Assembly (NCBI GenBank): GCA_947624435.1
Contig: CANQKE010000013.1
Span: forward strand, 1 to 58,454
Length of the DNA: 58,454 nt
Source of the DNA: an uncultured Ruminiclostridium sp.
GTDB lineage: Bacteria > Bacillota > Clostridia > Oscillospirales > Ruminococcaceae
Reading direction: 5' to 3'
Of the stretch, positions 1 to 9,521 are shown piece after piece (the stretch's first letter is position 1; each line of letters opens with the position of its first letter). The position numbers and the translations under genes are program-made. The notes under the pieces were generated by a model. That model did no database searches. It had not been told where the DNA came from and saw only the letters and a program-made list of their open reading frames with translations.

Positions 1-379
1 TCGACGCCTGATAGAACTTGCAGGTCTTTTCAAGTCCCGCCATTCTTATCGCTTCAAGGCAGCGCAGAGTTCCCGCCGCGTCAGCGTCGGCGGTGTACTC
101 CGGGACCTCGAACGACACCTTGACATGGCTTTGCGCCGCAAGGTTGTACAGCTCGTCCGGACGAACCTCGGAGATAACCTTCAGCAGGCTTATCGAATCG
201 GTCATATCCGCGTAATGGATATGGAAATTTTCATTTCCCATCAGATGTTCGATACGCTCCCTGCGGTCTATCGACGAGCGGCGCACAATGCCGTGTACCT
301 CGTAGCCCTTCTCAAGCAGAAATTCTGCAAGATATGAACCGTCTTGCCCGGTAATTCCGGTGATTAGGGATGTTTTCAT
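1..379 (-). CDS. gmd: GDP-mannose 4,6-dehydratase, N-terminal part (runs off left edge)
   Basis: This gene is cut by the window edge, so only the first 126 codons are visible. The translation opens [20 protein letters not shown], with the glycine-rich NAD(P)-binding motif GITGQDG of extended short-chain dehydrogenases. It continues with [16 protein letters not shown], then [23 protein letters not shown] and FYQAS, all typical of Gmd. The family converts GDP-D-mannose to GDP-4-keto-6-deoxy-D-mannose, the first step to GDP-L-fucose. The ATG at 377-379 has a GGAGGTC Shine-Dalgarno (SD) sequence just upstream. A fucose pathway fits the GT11 fucosyltransferase-like gene that precedes it on the same strand. 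The GDP-fucose synthase expected next would lie outside the window. Base composition is richer in GC than the neighbouring glycan genes. Confidence 0.93.
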   Translation of the reverse strand, partial: MKTSLITGITGQDGSYLAEFLLEKGYEVHGIVRRSSIDRRERIEHLMGNENFHIHYADMTDSISLLKVISEVRPDELYNLAAQSHVKVSFEVPEYTADADAAGTLRCLEAIRMAGLEKTCKFYQAS

Positions 380-410
380 TTTTGACCTCCTTAAAAATAA
401 AAATCAATTC

Positions 411-3053
411 TTACTTTTGCAGCGCTTTAGGCTTCATCTTGGATCTATCGGGTTTATAGTCTTTTGCAAAAGGCTCAGTCTCATATTTATTTCTCCTTAC
501 ATAATTCTGCAAAAGATCAGACCGTCGTTTTCCGGCGCAAAAGATCATCTCCCACTTATCCGAATAAACAGCCGCAAGATTGGAAAACTGACTGTATCCT
601 ATTATCATTATTTTGCCAAGCGCCATAAGCTGAACATCACGATAACTGTCAGCCTCATTGTTTCCTTCAACAAAATATATTTCACAATCTCCGATCAAAT
701 CTAACCCGAATTTATCCTTATGTTCTTTGCAATACTGAAGATCGTCAGAGAAAATAAAGAATTTTTTGTTTTTGTACTGGTTCAATCCCATGACTCTTTT
801 AATAGCTTCAATATAAAATTCATTGTCAATATTCCAACCTACTGATACATAATCTCCCAATCTTATATGAATAACTACCGAATCACAAGAAAGCAATTCG
901 TTGGAGAGCCGGATATGGTAATCTTTCTCAAAAGGAGGAAATTCAAAATAATCCTTTAAGTTGTAGTCGAAATGCGACTTTAATTCATCCAAAGGCGCTA
1001 AGTATTGATGAAACGAATAAAGTATTTTTGTATTGACGGCTGATTTGATATTCTTAGCTAAAAACACCGAATTACCATTTCCGGAATATTTTTTATAATC
1101 GGCTTCCGTCAACGCAACATATACAAAATCAGCATCTATCTTTGTAAAAAAGCTTATAAAGCTGTTTTTGCTTTGCTGAATATAGCCGAACAATCTTTCG
1201 GAAAGTATTTCAGACAGCATAGTAGCGTTGATATCAAATAATTCTTTTATTTTTGGTCCCATTACGACCCATGAATCATCAAATATGACTTTACGATTTG
1301 TAAATTGCTCTATTATTCTTCCCTCAACATAGTAATTTATCTGGTCACCTAAGCCGGCACCTATCCTGATATGAACTGTCTTGGGATCTATCACTGTCGT
1401 CAGGTCAACCAAAGGAACACAGCTTTCGCAATTTTCGGGCTTAATACCGGATATGGAAAAAATAAACGGTTCGTTTTGAAGCAGCTCTGTATAATCTATA
1501 TATCTCAGGCTCTCATAAAACTCATTGACACTGTCAAACACAATTACGGTCGGCTTCTTTCCCAAACCCCTGCGCGCTTTTTCGATATAGTATTCACAAC
1601 TGTAGGTAAGAGCATCCGCGCAGTCTACCCTGCAAACACAGCCATCGGAAATAATACGATCAACATCTATTTGTTGTTTAATGAGATCATCGATTTTTCT
1701 GATAGGTACGTCTGCTCGTGAATTCAGCTCGAGCCAACTGTTATTTTCCAATCTGATATAAATACTGTTTCCTTCATTTCTTCCTGCAAAACGGCTGTTG
1801 ATATAAGGATAATCTATAAGCGTTTTTACATTTTTGTTTTCAAGCTCCTCCGATACTTTTACAGCAATGCTGCCTGATGACATTATATTGTTTATTATAA
1901 TGTTAAATCTATCACGGTTCTCAGAGCGTTCAAAAAGCAGATAAACGGCAATAATATCATTTATATCCGCTTTGAAGTATTCAGTATAACGCTCGACCAA
2001 ATCTAAATCCGGAGCATTTTCTCCCAACTCGTAAACATAATCGGATAAAGTGTAATCATTTCCGATAAAATGCTCTAAGCTGAGTATATCGGCATAAAAC
2101 GTTCCCGCCGCAGCTCCGACACGTTTAATATCGTTGATATCGAGCCATTTTTCTTCTATCTCACTGATAAATTTTCTGTTTTTTTCAATTGCGGTATCAT
2201 TAAACCGCAGCAACATATTGCGCACTAACGAGCAGCCTGTTCTCGGAAAAGATGCTCTGTATATTTCTTTATTTTCACAGGTAACGATTTCTTTTATTTT
2301 ATATGCGATAGTTTCCCATGCATATTGGCTTATACGTATATAAGGAAACCAACATTTTATATAGGACGGAGTAATAAATCTATATAGATCATCTACAATT
2401 AAGCAATTTGTCTGTTCAATAAAGTACTCGTCCATCTGAGCTATAAGATCTCTGAAGGCAGCGGTCTGCGGTCCGAAAGCTTTGATATCCTTATTATCCA
2501 TATACCAATTCGAGCAATTTGTGCGTATAAGTATAATATGATCGCTGTCATATTCTTTCTTTATAGCAGCGATAAAATTATCAAAATAATATTTCCAATT
2601 GAAATCACCGCTGAAAGGAAAATTCCTTTTTGTGTATCTTTGATCTTTGGAAACAGCGGCAGTAATACCATTTGAGGGTGAGCAATCGGAATATACCATT
2701 CCATTCTTCTCGAATAATGGTATTTCAGAAGATGAATTCATAAAAATAAGATACTCAGAGGTGTTTTTCACACGCATTTCCTTTGCAAGAGGCTGCAAAT
2801 TATAATTCTGGCAAAAATTATCCGAATCACGCGACAGCATCTGATCTAAATTTTTACGTATGTTAAGCAATCCAGACATCGGCATATTTATATCATTACA
2901 AAGGTCAAAATAACTTTTGTCTTTTTTGCCCGACATTGCCAGCGGATTACAGCTTTGGATAATACTCTCCGATATAATATCTAACTTGTCAAAATACTTT
3001 ATCAGATTATCCAGAAAGCTGCCTATCATTTGCACTCTAACTTTCTTACCCAT
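411..3053 (-). CDS. DUF6270-like / GT11 (alpha-1,2-fucosyltransferase-like) fusion protein
   Basis: This is an 880-residue cytosolic protein with no signal peptide or membrane segment visible. The C-terminal third has the hallmarks of glycosyltransferase family 11. These are an HIRIGAGLGDQINYYVEGR opening near residue 560 (the G-x-GNQ-like nucleotide-sugar region), HIRLGDYVS near residue 727 (the HxRRGDY motif with one Arg replaced by Leu), FIFSDDLQYCKEH, and DVQLMALGKIMIIGYSQFSN close to the end. GT11 enzymes transfer L-fucose from GDP-fucose, which agrees with gmd next door. The first ~270 residues (VQMIGSFLDN opening, HIILIRTNCSNWYMDNK, CLIVDDLYRF) resemble the DUF6270 domain seen twice in the protein at 48407-50650. 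The middle part is unassigned. The ATG at 3053 follows a GGAGAAAAAT site. The spacing to both neighbours is short, so it is probably co-transcribed. The DUF6270 call is weaker than the GT11 call. Confidence 0.75.
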   Translation of the reverse strand: MGKKVRVQMIGSFLDNLIKYFDKLDIISESIIQSCNPLAMSGKKDKSYFDLCNDINMPMSGLLNIRKNLDQMLSRDSDNFCQNYNLQPLAKEMRVKNTSEYLIFMNSSSEIPLFEKNGMVYSDCSPSNGITAAVSKDQRYTKRNFPFSGDFNWKYYFDNFIAAIKKEYDSDHIILIRTNCSNWYMDNKDIKAFGPQTAAFRDLIAQMDEYFIEQTNCLIVDDLYRFITPSYIKCWFPYIRISQYAWETIAYKIKEIVTCENKEIYRASFPRTGCSLVRNMLLRFNDTAIEKNRKFISEIEEKWLDINDIKRVGAAAGTFYADILSLEHFIGNDYTLSDYVYELGENAPDLDLVERYTEYFKADINDIIAVYLLFERSENRDRFNIIINNIMSSGSIAVKVSEELENKNVKTLIDYPYINSRFAGRNEGNSIYIRLENNSWLELNSRADVPIRKIDDLIKQQIDVDRIISDGCVCRVDCADALTYSCEYYIEKARRGLGKKPTVIVFDSVNEFYESLRYIDYTELLQNEPFIFSISGIKPENCESCVPLVDLTTVIDPKTVHIRIGAGLGDQINYYVEGRIIEQFTNRKVIFDDSWVVMGPKIKELFDINATMLSEILSERLFGYIQQSKNSFISFFTKIDADFVYVALTEADYKKYSGNGNSVFLAKNIKSAVNTKILYSFHQYLAPLDELKSHFDYNLKDYFEFPPFEKDYHIRLSNELLSCDSVVIHIRLGDYVSVGWNIDNEFYIEAIKRVMGLNQYKNKKFFIFSDDLQYCKEHKDKFGLDLIGDCEIYFVEGNNEADSYRDVQLMALGKIMIIGYSQFSNLAAVYSDKWEMIFCAGKRRSDLLQNYVRRNKYETEPFAKDYKPDRSKMKPKALQK

Positions 3054-3074
3054 ATTTTTCTCCGATCAAAAATT

Positions 3075-4394
3075 TTAGTTTTCATTTAATATTTTTGAAA
3101 AATTTTCCGATATAAACGAAACATCAAATGAGATGTTGACCTGATTTATATCTTCTTTATCGACAACTATATCAAACGCTGCCTGCTTGCCCTGATACAG
3201 GTCCTTATATTGCGGGCTGCTCTCAACAATCGGCACTACTTGACATTCGCCCTTGTCGCTTACGGCATTTACATCAGAAACCAACATATTATTATACCCG
3301 AATGGTACAAGCAGCCTAAGCGCTTTAGGAGATGCGGAGAATGAAAAAGTGTGATCATATTTTCCGTTCCTGTCTATTGCACCACCTGAAAGCGTACAGA
3401 ACCAATAAAAGCCCTTGCCGCTATAATCAACCAGCAATTTCGGTACAAGACTGACAGCGGCTGCTCGGCCGATAACTCCAAAGTCAAATTTCAACTCCTG
3501 ATGTACGGTATAACTTTGTCCCGAAGCTATGCAAGGTTTGCAGTACGACAATGAAGTTTTTACGCTGTCTATTTCATCTTTGCTCATTTCAAGTATATTT
3601 CCGAGCCGTTCGTCGCTGCTGAGCCTACAGCACGGTATAAGCTGCCAGTTTTCGTCAACTACTAACTTTCTATGCTGAGGACATGAATAATCTTTAGGGG
3701 AGAATTTTGTTTCCTGAACAAGTGTTTCGACCATAAGATGTCTGTCAGCCATGCTTTTAAGGCGTTTATTCATTCTGCTGTTCAAATAGTCCTCAAACAG
3801 ATAGTAATCATTAAAATAAGCTAACCTGGGTACGAACCGTATCCCACGGCTCTCGAAATATTTTTTTGCAGCAGGGATCTCGTGAATATTAAACTTATAC
3901 ACATGAAAATTGATCTCCATCACATGCAATAATCCGTTATTCTTTAAGATATGAGCCGCCTTGTCAATATTCTTCAAGATCATATCAAAATCAAAACCGT
4001 GGATCTTGCCGTAAGTAGTTTGACTAAAGCCGGACAGAGAAACCATGAATAAAGTAAGATTTTTCAAATGAGCTCCGGTAAAATGACTTAACTGCGAACA
4101 GTTAGTTGAGATATGAAACGGCATATCATGTCGTTCCAGCACCTCTAATATTCCGTCAAACTCGGGATTCAAAAGCGGCTCTCCCCAATTATACAGCTCT
4201 ACGTCAGCATTTTCGGAAAGTATGCCGTCCTTTATCAGTTTATCTAATCCCGCTTCAAAATCCTTAGTCGACATAAAGCAGGACGTTTTTTTATCGGAAT
4301 GATCGCTATACCGGTTTTTTCTTCCGGTATAGCACCATAAACACTTTGCGTTGCACACGCCGGATATTTCTATAGTAATACGTTCATACTTCAT
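3075..4394 (-). CDS. Radical SAM / SPASM protein with C-terminal beta-rich domain
   Basis: This 439-residue protein begins with the radical SAM cluster-binding motif CNAKCLWC (Cys14, Cys18, Cys21, CX3CX2C) in ITIEISGVCNAKCLWCYTG. It continues with a partial TIM barrel (VELYNWGEPLLNPEF, the GGEP-type SAM-binding strand, here NWGEP). A SPASM-type auxiliary cluster region lies at about residues 235-295, with CPQHRKL, LIPCCRL and YCKPC. The last ~140 residues form a separate segment ending NISFDVSFISENFSKIL. It resembles the tail of the 953-residue protein next door. SPASM enzymes usually modify peptides or sugars. The substrate here is unknown, and its place between a methyltransferase and a fucosyltransferase suggests a glycan or glycolipid precursor. 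The ATG at 4394 has AAGGAG eight bases upstream. Confidence 0.8.
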   Translation of the reverse strand: MKYERITIEISGVCNAKCLWCYTGRKNRYSDHSDKKTSCFMSTKDFEAGLDKLIKDGILSENADVELYNWGEPLLNPEFDGILEVLERHDMPFHISTNCSQLSHFTGAHLKNLTLFMVSLSGFSQTTYGKIHGFDFDMILKNIDKAAHILKNNGLLHVMEINFHVYKFNIHEIPAAKKYFESRGIRFVPRLAYFNDYYLFEDYLNSRMNKRLKSMADRHLMVETLVQETKFSPKDYSCPQHRKLVVDENWQLIPCCRLSSDERLGNILEMSKDEIDSVKTSLSYCKPCIASGQSYTVHQELKFDFGVIGRAAAVSLVPKLLVDYSGKGFYWFCTLSGGAIDRNGKYDHTFSFSASPKALRLLVPFGYNNMLVSDVNAVSDKGECQVVPIVESSPQYKDLYQGKQAAFDIVVDKEDINQVNISFDVSFISENFSKILNEN

Positions 4395-4443
4395 TATCCA
4401 TGCTCCTTAAATAAAAACTATATACTGCTTCATATAAAAGCAC

Positions 4444-7305
4444 TCAAATACTTTCTGATATTTTTGTTGTAAATGTCGTTATCTCCAAAGAAATATCTAT
4501 ATAATTTGTTTTATCTATAATTTTTTGAGGCGAAATGACAGTGTCTACAGAGTTAAATACTATGTTAGGATCATTAGTACGGAAGAACCAGCAATTATCC
4601 CCAAAGCTCTTGCCGTTAGTCTTGTAATCAAGCGCGTTTCCGTCGCTGTCAGCCGCTCTGATAACCTTTACTATACATTTTTTGCTTCCCGGATCGATCC
4701 TAAGACGTTTTACATCTTCACTTATATATATCTTAGCGTTTATAACTCCATCGGGGCTCAACACGGCGTCGCAGTTCCTCATTGATGAAATTCCGAAACC
4801 GTTTCCTACATCTTCAAAAATTTGAATCGGTTTTTCAAACAGTTTCATTTGTCCGTTTTTGCTAAATTGGCGCATGGGAATATGCCCTAACAGCACATAT
4901 TGCTGGAAACTGTTTTCCATTTTTGTGAATTCGCTTATGATATCGTCGGTCAGATCATATCTTGAATACAACTCTTTGATCAAGGTATGAGGAACGATAT
5001 TCGACGCATCGATAGACAAATATAATATAGACCTAAACAGAATGTAAAGCACCGGCACAGGAAAATTAAACGTCCATTCGTAATCCAGAATATTATACTT
5101 TCCGTCAGCATCTATAATTATATTCTGAAGTATAAGATCGATATCCCCTACAGTACATGCCTTTAATTCAGCAGGTAATGAAACGTTTCCGAAAACTTCT
5201 TTGAATTTACGGCAAGGTATAAAATAAACACTGTCCTTATTCAGCATATTATATAATTTATCTGTTTCAGCAAACACAGCATCATAATCCTCTGCCGCGA
5301 TCATTTCAACGACCCGATCATACAACAGCTTACCGTCTAAAAACTCAAATTCGGTTTTATATCCGTCATATCGGCACGCATTAAAGCGATATATATCATC
5401 GGAATATTTTGCACTTAAATTGAGATAATTTTTATAAATCTTTTGTATATGGTTTTGAGAAAATTTTGACATAGGAATTTTGCAAACAGTTTTGATACCG
5501 TCTTTATTTTCCCGTATTTCGGTTTTTATACGGAAAGACTCATCCCTGTCGTTAGAATACTTAACATATACGATATCGTTAAGCCGACTTTGAATAGTTT
5601 TGTTGTTGCTGTTTGTAATTGTCAGAATAAATGAGTTGCTGAGCATATCAAGGCATCCCCTTGCCGAAGCTGCGGCATACGCCTTTTTTTCTTCAAATAA
5701 TCTTATTTTGCCCTCCTCCCAGGCATAATCCGGTTCACCTATCTCCCCACCCTTTACACTGTAATCATCGGTGTATATGGAAAATGGTATATGATAATCG
5801 GGAAAAGGATAATAAACACGTCCGATCGTTAATCCGAGCCGTTCTATATGATCGCTGACCTCGCGCATAGTAAATGTCCGGTTATCTTTTCTTTCGTTGA
5901 TACCTGTTATTGTATCAAAATACTGACCGGTTGCATCGCGTAAGCTGCCGTTAAAATATTTGATTGCATATGTATTATCAAAAGCTAAAACGATTATTCC
6001 TTTTTTCGTGAGATGCGATTTAGCATGTTCAAGCATTTTGATCTGCGGGTCATTTTCCTGCGGATAATATTTTGCCGCATTTTCAAATGCACCAACGATA
6101 AAAATATAATCAAACTTTTTTTCACCAAGCGAGCGGTAAAAAGCTTCCGCGTCATCGGCAATATAATATATAACATTATCGTAACCGCTGTTTCTGGCTT
6201 TATTTATAAGGATTTTTGACATTTCAGAATCAAAGCAAGTTATAGAATTGCACTTTTGTGCTAACGTAGGCACTATTTCTCCATAGCCTGCGCCGACCAC
6301 GAGCACGTTTTCCGAACTGTCTACTGGGATCCATTCAATGGAATTTGCTCGCAATCCAGATAATGCAGATATGAAAAAACAGTCTGAATTACGTCTGAGA
6401 TAATCATTTCTTTGTGCTTCACTGTATTTCAGCAGTAGCTCAAGCAGCTTTTCTTCATGACCGCTTATTTTATATTCTGATCTTTCGGACAGGTCTACGA
6501 CATTATGCTGGCCGCTAAACGGTATTTTATTTGAAACCCTGTAAACGTCTCCGTTAAGCATATTTTTTTCGTAATGCACTAACGCATTTTCATTCAAATC
6601 GATTTTATTTTCAGCAACATATCCTGATGTCGAAAAATCTTCAGACGGATCATAAAATTTTTTTGCGCCATACTCATAATAATGTCTTGCCGCTTCTATT
6701 TTTGCGCCTATTCCATATTTCTTACGGTAAAATTTTTTATCAAAAAAAGTTGATTCTTCTATAATTTTTATGTTTTTTCTGTATTCTATATCTTTAGAAA
6801 CATTTATGTCCTTGTCGATACAACCAAAAATAATATAATGAAGAAGAGGTACGCATTTCTTTTCCGAGTCCGGTAAAGAAGAGCAATATTCTATAAGATC
6901 GACCGTATCGCTCACCGAAAGACCGTTTTTCCATCCTTCGGCAAGATAATGACGCGCGGCTTCCCTTTCAGAAACATCATATTTGCCTTCCATATTTTTG
7001 ATAATGTAAAAATACGGATCAAATACAATTGTATTATCAATTACTTCTTCATCTGTCATCCATTTTCTATTTTCCTTAAATTTGCTTATTTCGTAATGCA
7101 ACAACGGATTGACGCCGGCTTTCAGCGTATCTTTGTTCAAAAAATAATAACCGGACGTTGAAAAATTTTCAGACGGATTATAGCACATCTTGTATCCGTA
7201 ATGTAAATAATGCTCTGCCGGTGATATACCCTCCGGTATCGGATAAGTTTTGGTGTAATAACTCTCGTCAAAATATTCAGACGACTCTATTTTATTTGAT
7301 TTCAT
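4444..7305 (-). CDS. Repeat-module protein with SAM methyltransferase and kinase-like domains
   Basis: This is a 953-residue protein. Residues 1 to ~250 contain three copies of a module found in many bacterial glycan-assembly proteins: a FFDxxFYxxxYP start, an AEHYLxxG centre, a DPSExFSTSGY part and an NPLLHYE end. A class I methyltransferase domain follows (ENVLVVGAGYGEIVPTLAQK near residue 330, ITCFDSEMSKILINKARNSG). A region near residue 750 contains LQNIIIDADGKYNILDYEWT. This resembles the end of the catalytic loop and the metal-binding DFE-like motif of aminoglycoside phosphotransferase-type kinases, but the HGD motif is not conserved. The tail is beta-rich. The likely role is methylation, and perhaps phosphorylation, of a polysaccharide or chain terminus, as proteins of this make-up occur in O-antigen and rhamnan clusters. 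The ATG at 7305 has GGAGGTC upstream. Confidence 0.7.
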   Translation of the reverse strand: MKSNKIESSEYFDESYYTKTYPIPEGISPAEHYLHYGYKMCYNPSENFSTSGYYFLNKDTLKAGVNPLLHYEISKFKENRKWMTDEEVIDNTIVFDPYFYIIKNMEGKYDVSEREAARHYLAEGWKNGLSVSDTVDLIEYCSSLPDSEKKCVPLLHYIIFGCIDKDINVSKDIEYRKNIKIIEESTFFDKKFYRKKYGIGAKIEAARHYYEYGAKKFYDPSEDFSTSGYVAENKIDLNENALVHYEKNMLNGDVYRVSNKIPFSGQHNVVDLSERSEYKISGHEEKLLELLLKYSEAQRNDYLRRNSDCFFISALSGLRANSIEWIPVDSSENVLVVGAGYGEIVPTLAQKCNSITCFDSEMSKILINKARNSGYDNVIYYIADDAEAFYRSLGEKKFDYIFIVGAFENAAKYYPQENDPQIKMLEHAKSHLTKKGIIVLAFDNTYAIKYFNGSLRDATGQYFDTITGINERKDNRTFTMREVSDHIERLGLTIGRVYYPFPDYHIPFSIYTDDYSVKGGEIGEPDYAWEEGKIRLFEEKKAYAAASARGCLDMLSNSFILTITNSNNKTIQSRLNDIVYVKYSNDRDESFRIKTEIRENKDGIKTVCKIPMSKFSQNHIQKIYKNYLNLSAKYSDDIYRFNACRYDGYKTEFEFLDGKLLYDRVVEMIAAEDYDAVFAETDKLYNMLNKDSVYFIPCRKFKEVFGNVSLPAELKACTVGDIDLILQNIIIDADGKYNILDYEWTFNFPVPVLYILFRSILYLSIDASNIVPHTLIKELYSRYDLTDDIISEFTKMENSFQQYVLLGHIPMRQFSKNGQMKLFEKPIQIFEDVGNGFGISSMRNCDAVLSPDGVINAKIYISEDVKRLRIDPGSKKCIVKVIRAADSDGNALDYKTNGKSFGDNCWFFRTNDPNIVFNSVDTVISPQKIIDKTNYIDISLEITTFTTKISESI

Positions 7306-7350
7306 AGTGACCTCCGTTTATCATTAAAATATCCGAACTAATCCAAATGT

Positions 7351-8313
7351 TCAACAAGGAGTCTTTACAGTCAATATTTGCTTAACGGTTTCGGCGACAT
7401 ACTGCATATCCTCTTCTGAGTATCTCTGATCCACGGGCAGAGGAAGAATATTTTCTGCATAATCCCTTTCGCAGCCGCTTTCAAGCTTCAAAACATTAGG
7501 CCAAAGCGTTGCTACGTATATTTTCTTATCTGCCAACTGTTTCCTTACGCTAGATCCGTTTGAACAATAAAACGGATAGGCGTAAGCTCCTTCAACAATT
7601 TTTCTCTCCAATTTATTGAATTTGCCGATCATCTTATCCAACAAGCAATAATTTGCATTTCTCTTTTTTTGTGCCTGTTCGTAATCTACAGCTTTTAACA
7701 AATTATGAGTGAGCCTCGACATTTTCATAAGCCCAAGCTGACGAAAAGACATATCGTTAGCTTTGAAACTGCTGTAATATTCCGAGGCAGAACATTCATA
7801 TCTTCCTAAAATATGCAACATTCTATCTTTAGAAATATCGGTTTTTATTTCTTCCTGCAAAATCGTATCCGTCGATAAGTAAGCACCGTCAGGTACTCCG
7901 AAAAATTTACGGCATGAATAAATAGTATCTATCCCATTGACCGGCGTCTGAAAAAACGCCTGAACGTTATCAACTATTACGTTCTTATAGATAGCCTTGT
8001 ATTTTTCAATGATTGTATTACTCAATCGTCCGTAATAATTTACCAAATAAATATACTCGTCATCTGACAGCTTTTTTTCAAACAAAGGTAAAAAATCTCT
8101 GCCGATATGGTAATACTCATATTGAAATCCATTGTTGTCGCACATAGCGCTTACGGAGTCGCAAAGGAAAAAAGGCAGATATATTTTCTTGATTTTTTTT
8201 GCTTTTAATATATACAGTAAAGCATTCCTTCCTGTATTCAATGCAATAAGCTCCGGATAGTATTCGCTGTTATTATTTTCCTCTAATTCAAGATATCCGC
8301 CTATTTCCTTCAT
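7351..8313 (-). CDS. DegT-like PLP-dependent enzyme
   Basis: This 320-residue protein opens MKEIGGYLELE, like a group of short DegT/DnrJ/EryC1/StrS-type proteins (IGGYFELE start). The fold type I signatures are visible: ALNTGRNALLYILKA (cofactor phosphate region), VIVDNVQAFFQ (Asp contacting the PLP ring nitrogen) and SCRKFFGVPDGAYL, where the Lys is the expected Schiff-base residue. So it is probably catalytic, although shorter than classical sugar aminotransferases (about 370). The start was placed at the ATG at 8313 because TAGGAG lies five bases upstream. A GTG 11 codons earlier is in frame but would overlap the upstream gene and has no such site. It follows two ATP-grasp genes with an 8-base gap, so it may supply or use the amine substrate of those ligases. 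The actual reaction is not known. Confidence 0.72.
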   Translation of the reverse strand: MKEIGGYLELEENNNSEYYPELIALNTGRNALLYILKAKKIKKIYLPFFLCDSVSAMCDNNGFQYEYYHIGRDFLPLFEKKLSDDEYIYLVNYYGRLSNTIIEKYKAIYKNVIVDNVQAFFQTPVNGIDTIYSCRKFFGVPDGAYLSTDTILQEEIKTDISKDRMLHILGRYECSASEYYSSFKANDMSFRQLGLMKMSRLTHNLLKAVDYEQAQKKRNANYCLLDKMIGKFNKLERKIVEGAYAYPFYCSNGSSVRKQLADKKIYVATLWPNVLKLESGCERDYAENILPLPVDQRYSEEDMQYVAETVKQILTVKTPC

Positions 8314-8321
8314 ACTTACTC

Positions 8322-9521
8322 CTATTTTAATTTTATTTCTATCCACTTATCGGAATTATCCATCATATCCAGCATCTCTTCCGATGAATCGAATTTCATT
8401 ATAAGTATACCCAGCGTAGTATTCGCACCTGTAAAAGCCTTTATATTGTCTCCGGCTTTGGCGATAATGTGACTCTCCACTATTTTCTTTTGCGCGAAAG
8501 GGGCAATGCTTATATTTTGCAAAACTCCGTCTCTTAAGCTGTGTACAGCGTAGTAAGACCAATAACCGTCAACCGATCGCGGTGAAATTTGAATTCTGTC
8601 GCCCATCGCACCTTTAACAGCACATTCCGCCAAATCAACTCCGGTAATATACTGTATAACCTGAGGGATATAATTTCCTCCGTTTCTCGGCGCGATCTCC
8701 ATAAGATAAACGTTAAATTCTTTATCTATACGGATATCGAAATTATAGCAGCCGGTTTTCATATTAAGCAAAGCTATAAGGCGCTGTATTTCAGAATGTA
8801 TTTTTTCATGCACCTCTTTAGGCATATTGTACGGAAAGCTCGCCGATACAGGGACATAAGGATTAACGCAATTGCGATCAAAATGGTCGTTCGCAAAGCA
8901 CCTAAAAACCAGCCGTCCATCTATTGCAAGTCCGTCTCCGGCGATCTGATAGCCGTATTTTTCTACATACTCCTCAACTATGATACGTTTTTCACGAGAA
9001 AAAGACATAGCGTATTCTAACTCCGAACGTATGTCACAAGCCGGATCTATAAGCCCCACGCCTTTACTGCCCGAAGAATCTACGGGCTTTACGATAACCG
9101 GCAACTTAAAGCAGCCTTGATTAATATCATACAGCGCTTCATCTAAAGAAAAATATCCCTTCGCTCTCGGAGTATTAAAGCCGTTGTCAGCAAGAAATTG
9201 TCTGAATTTATCCTTATTACAAAGAATCTCAACGGAACTATAAGGATTACCGGGCAAGCCGAGCTGTTCAGCAACGAATGCAGCTGTCGGAGCGGCGGGA
9301 TCGGAAGCATAGGCGAGTACGCCGTCGACTTGTTCCTTTTGTGCCACTTTTAACACTGCGTCTTTATCCGTAGTGCTAACCTGATAAAAAATATCGGCGT
9401 GATACTGTCCGGGGTTGTCCGGAAGATAATCACAAAGCACTGTGCCGTAACCTAATCTTTTTGCCGTTTCTATTGCGATTATCTGTTGAGCAGAGCCGCC
9501 AAGCAGAAGTATCTTTTTCAT
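8322..9521 (-). CDS. ATP-grasp ligase A (CarB-like), tandem paralogue
   Basis: This 399-residue ATP-grasp protein starts MKKILLLGGSAQQIIAIETA (PreATP-grasp Rossmann-like domain). It has the CNKDKFR element, the lysine-bearing strand LPVIVKPVDSSGSKGV, the acidic hinge IVEEYVE and the metal-binding C-terminal strand VYLMEIAPRNGGNYIP. The family joins a carboxylate, activated as acyl phosphate, to an amine or thiol. In glycan loci such ligases are thought to add amino acids or similar groups. Residues 1-155 are nearly identical to those of the next gene (five differences), while the rest is clearly diverged. The ATG at 9521 overlaps the upstream stop as ATGA and has AGAGGAG upstream, so translation can couple. 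A substrate cannot be assigned. Confidence 0.85.
   Translation of the reverse strand: MKKILLLGGSAQQIIAIETAKRLGYGTVLCDYLPDNPGQYHADIFYQVSTTDKDAVLKVAQKEQVDGVLAYASDPAAPTAAFVAEQLGLPGNPYSSVEILCNKDKFRQFLADNGFNTPRAKGYFSLDEALYDINQGCFKLPVIVKPVDSSGSKGVGLIDPACDIRSELEYAMSFSREKRIIVEEYVEKYGYQIAGDGLAIDGRLVFRCFANDHFDRNCVNPYVPVSASFPYNMPKEVHEKIHSEIQRLIALLNMKTGCYNFDIRIDKEFNVYLMEIAPRNGGNYIPQVIQYITGVDLAECAVKGAMGDRIQISPRSVDGYWSYYAVHSLRDGVLQNISIAPFAQKKIVESHIIAKAGDNIKAFTGANTTLGILIMKFDSSEEMLDMMDNSDKWIEIKLK
9057..9521 (-). repeat. Direct repeat copy 1 (front half of ATP-grasp A)
   Basis: This is a 465-base copy encoding residues 1-155 of ATP-grasp A. It matches 10322-10786 in the same orientation, with only scattered base changes and five amino-acid changes (positions 15, 18, 34, 108, 144). 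Similarity drops abruptly after the GSKGV motif. It is a substrate for homologous recombination with copy 2. Confidence 0.9.

Noticed and set aside
7351-8313. DegT-like protein as an inactive homologue without the PLP lysine
   Set aside because: A Lys is present in SCRKFFGVPDGAYL at the expected place, so inactivity is not supported.
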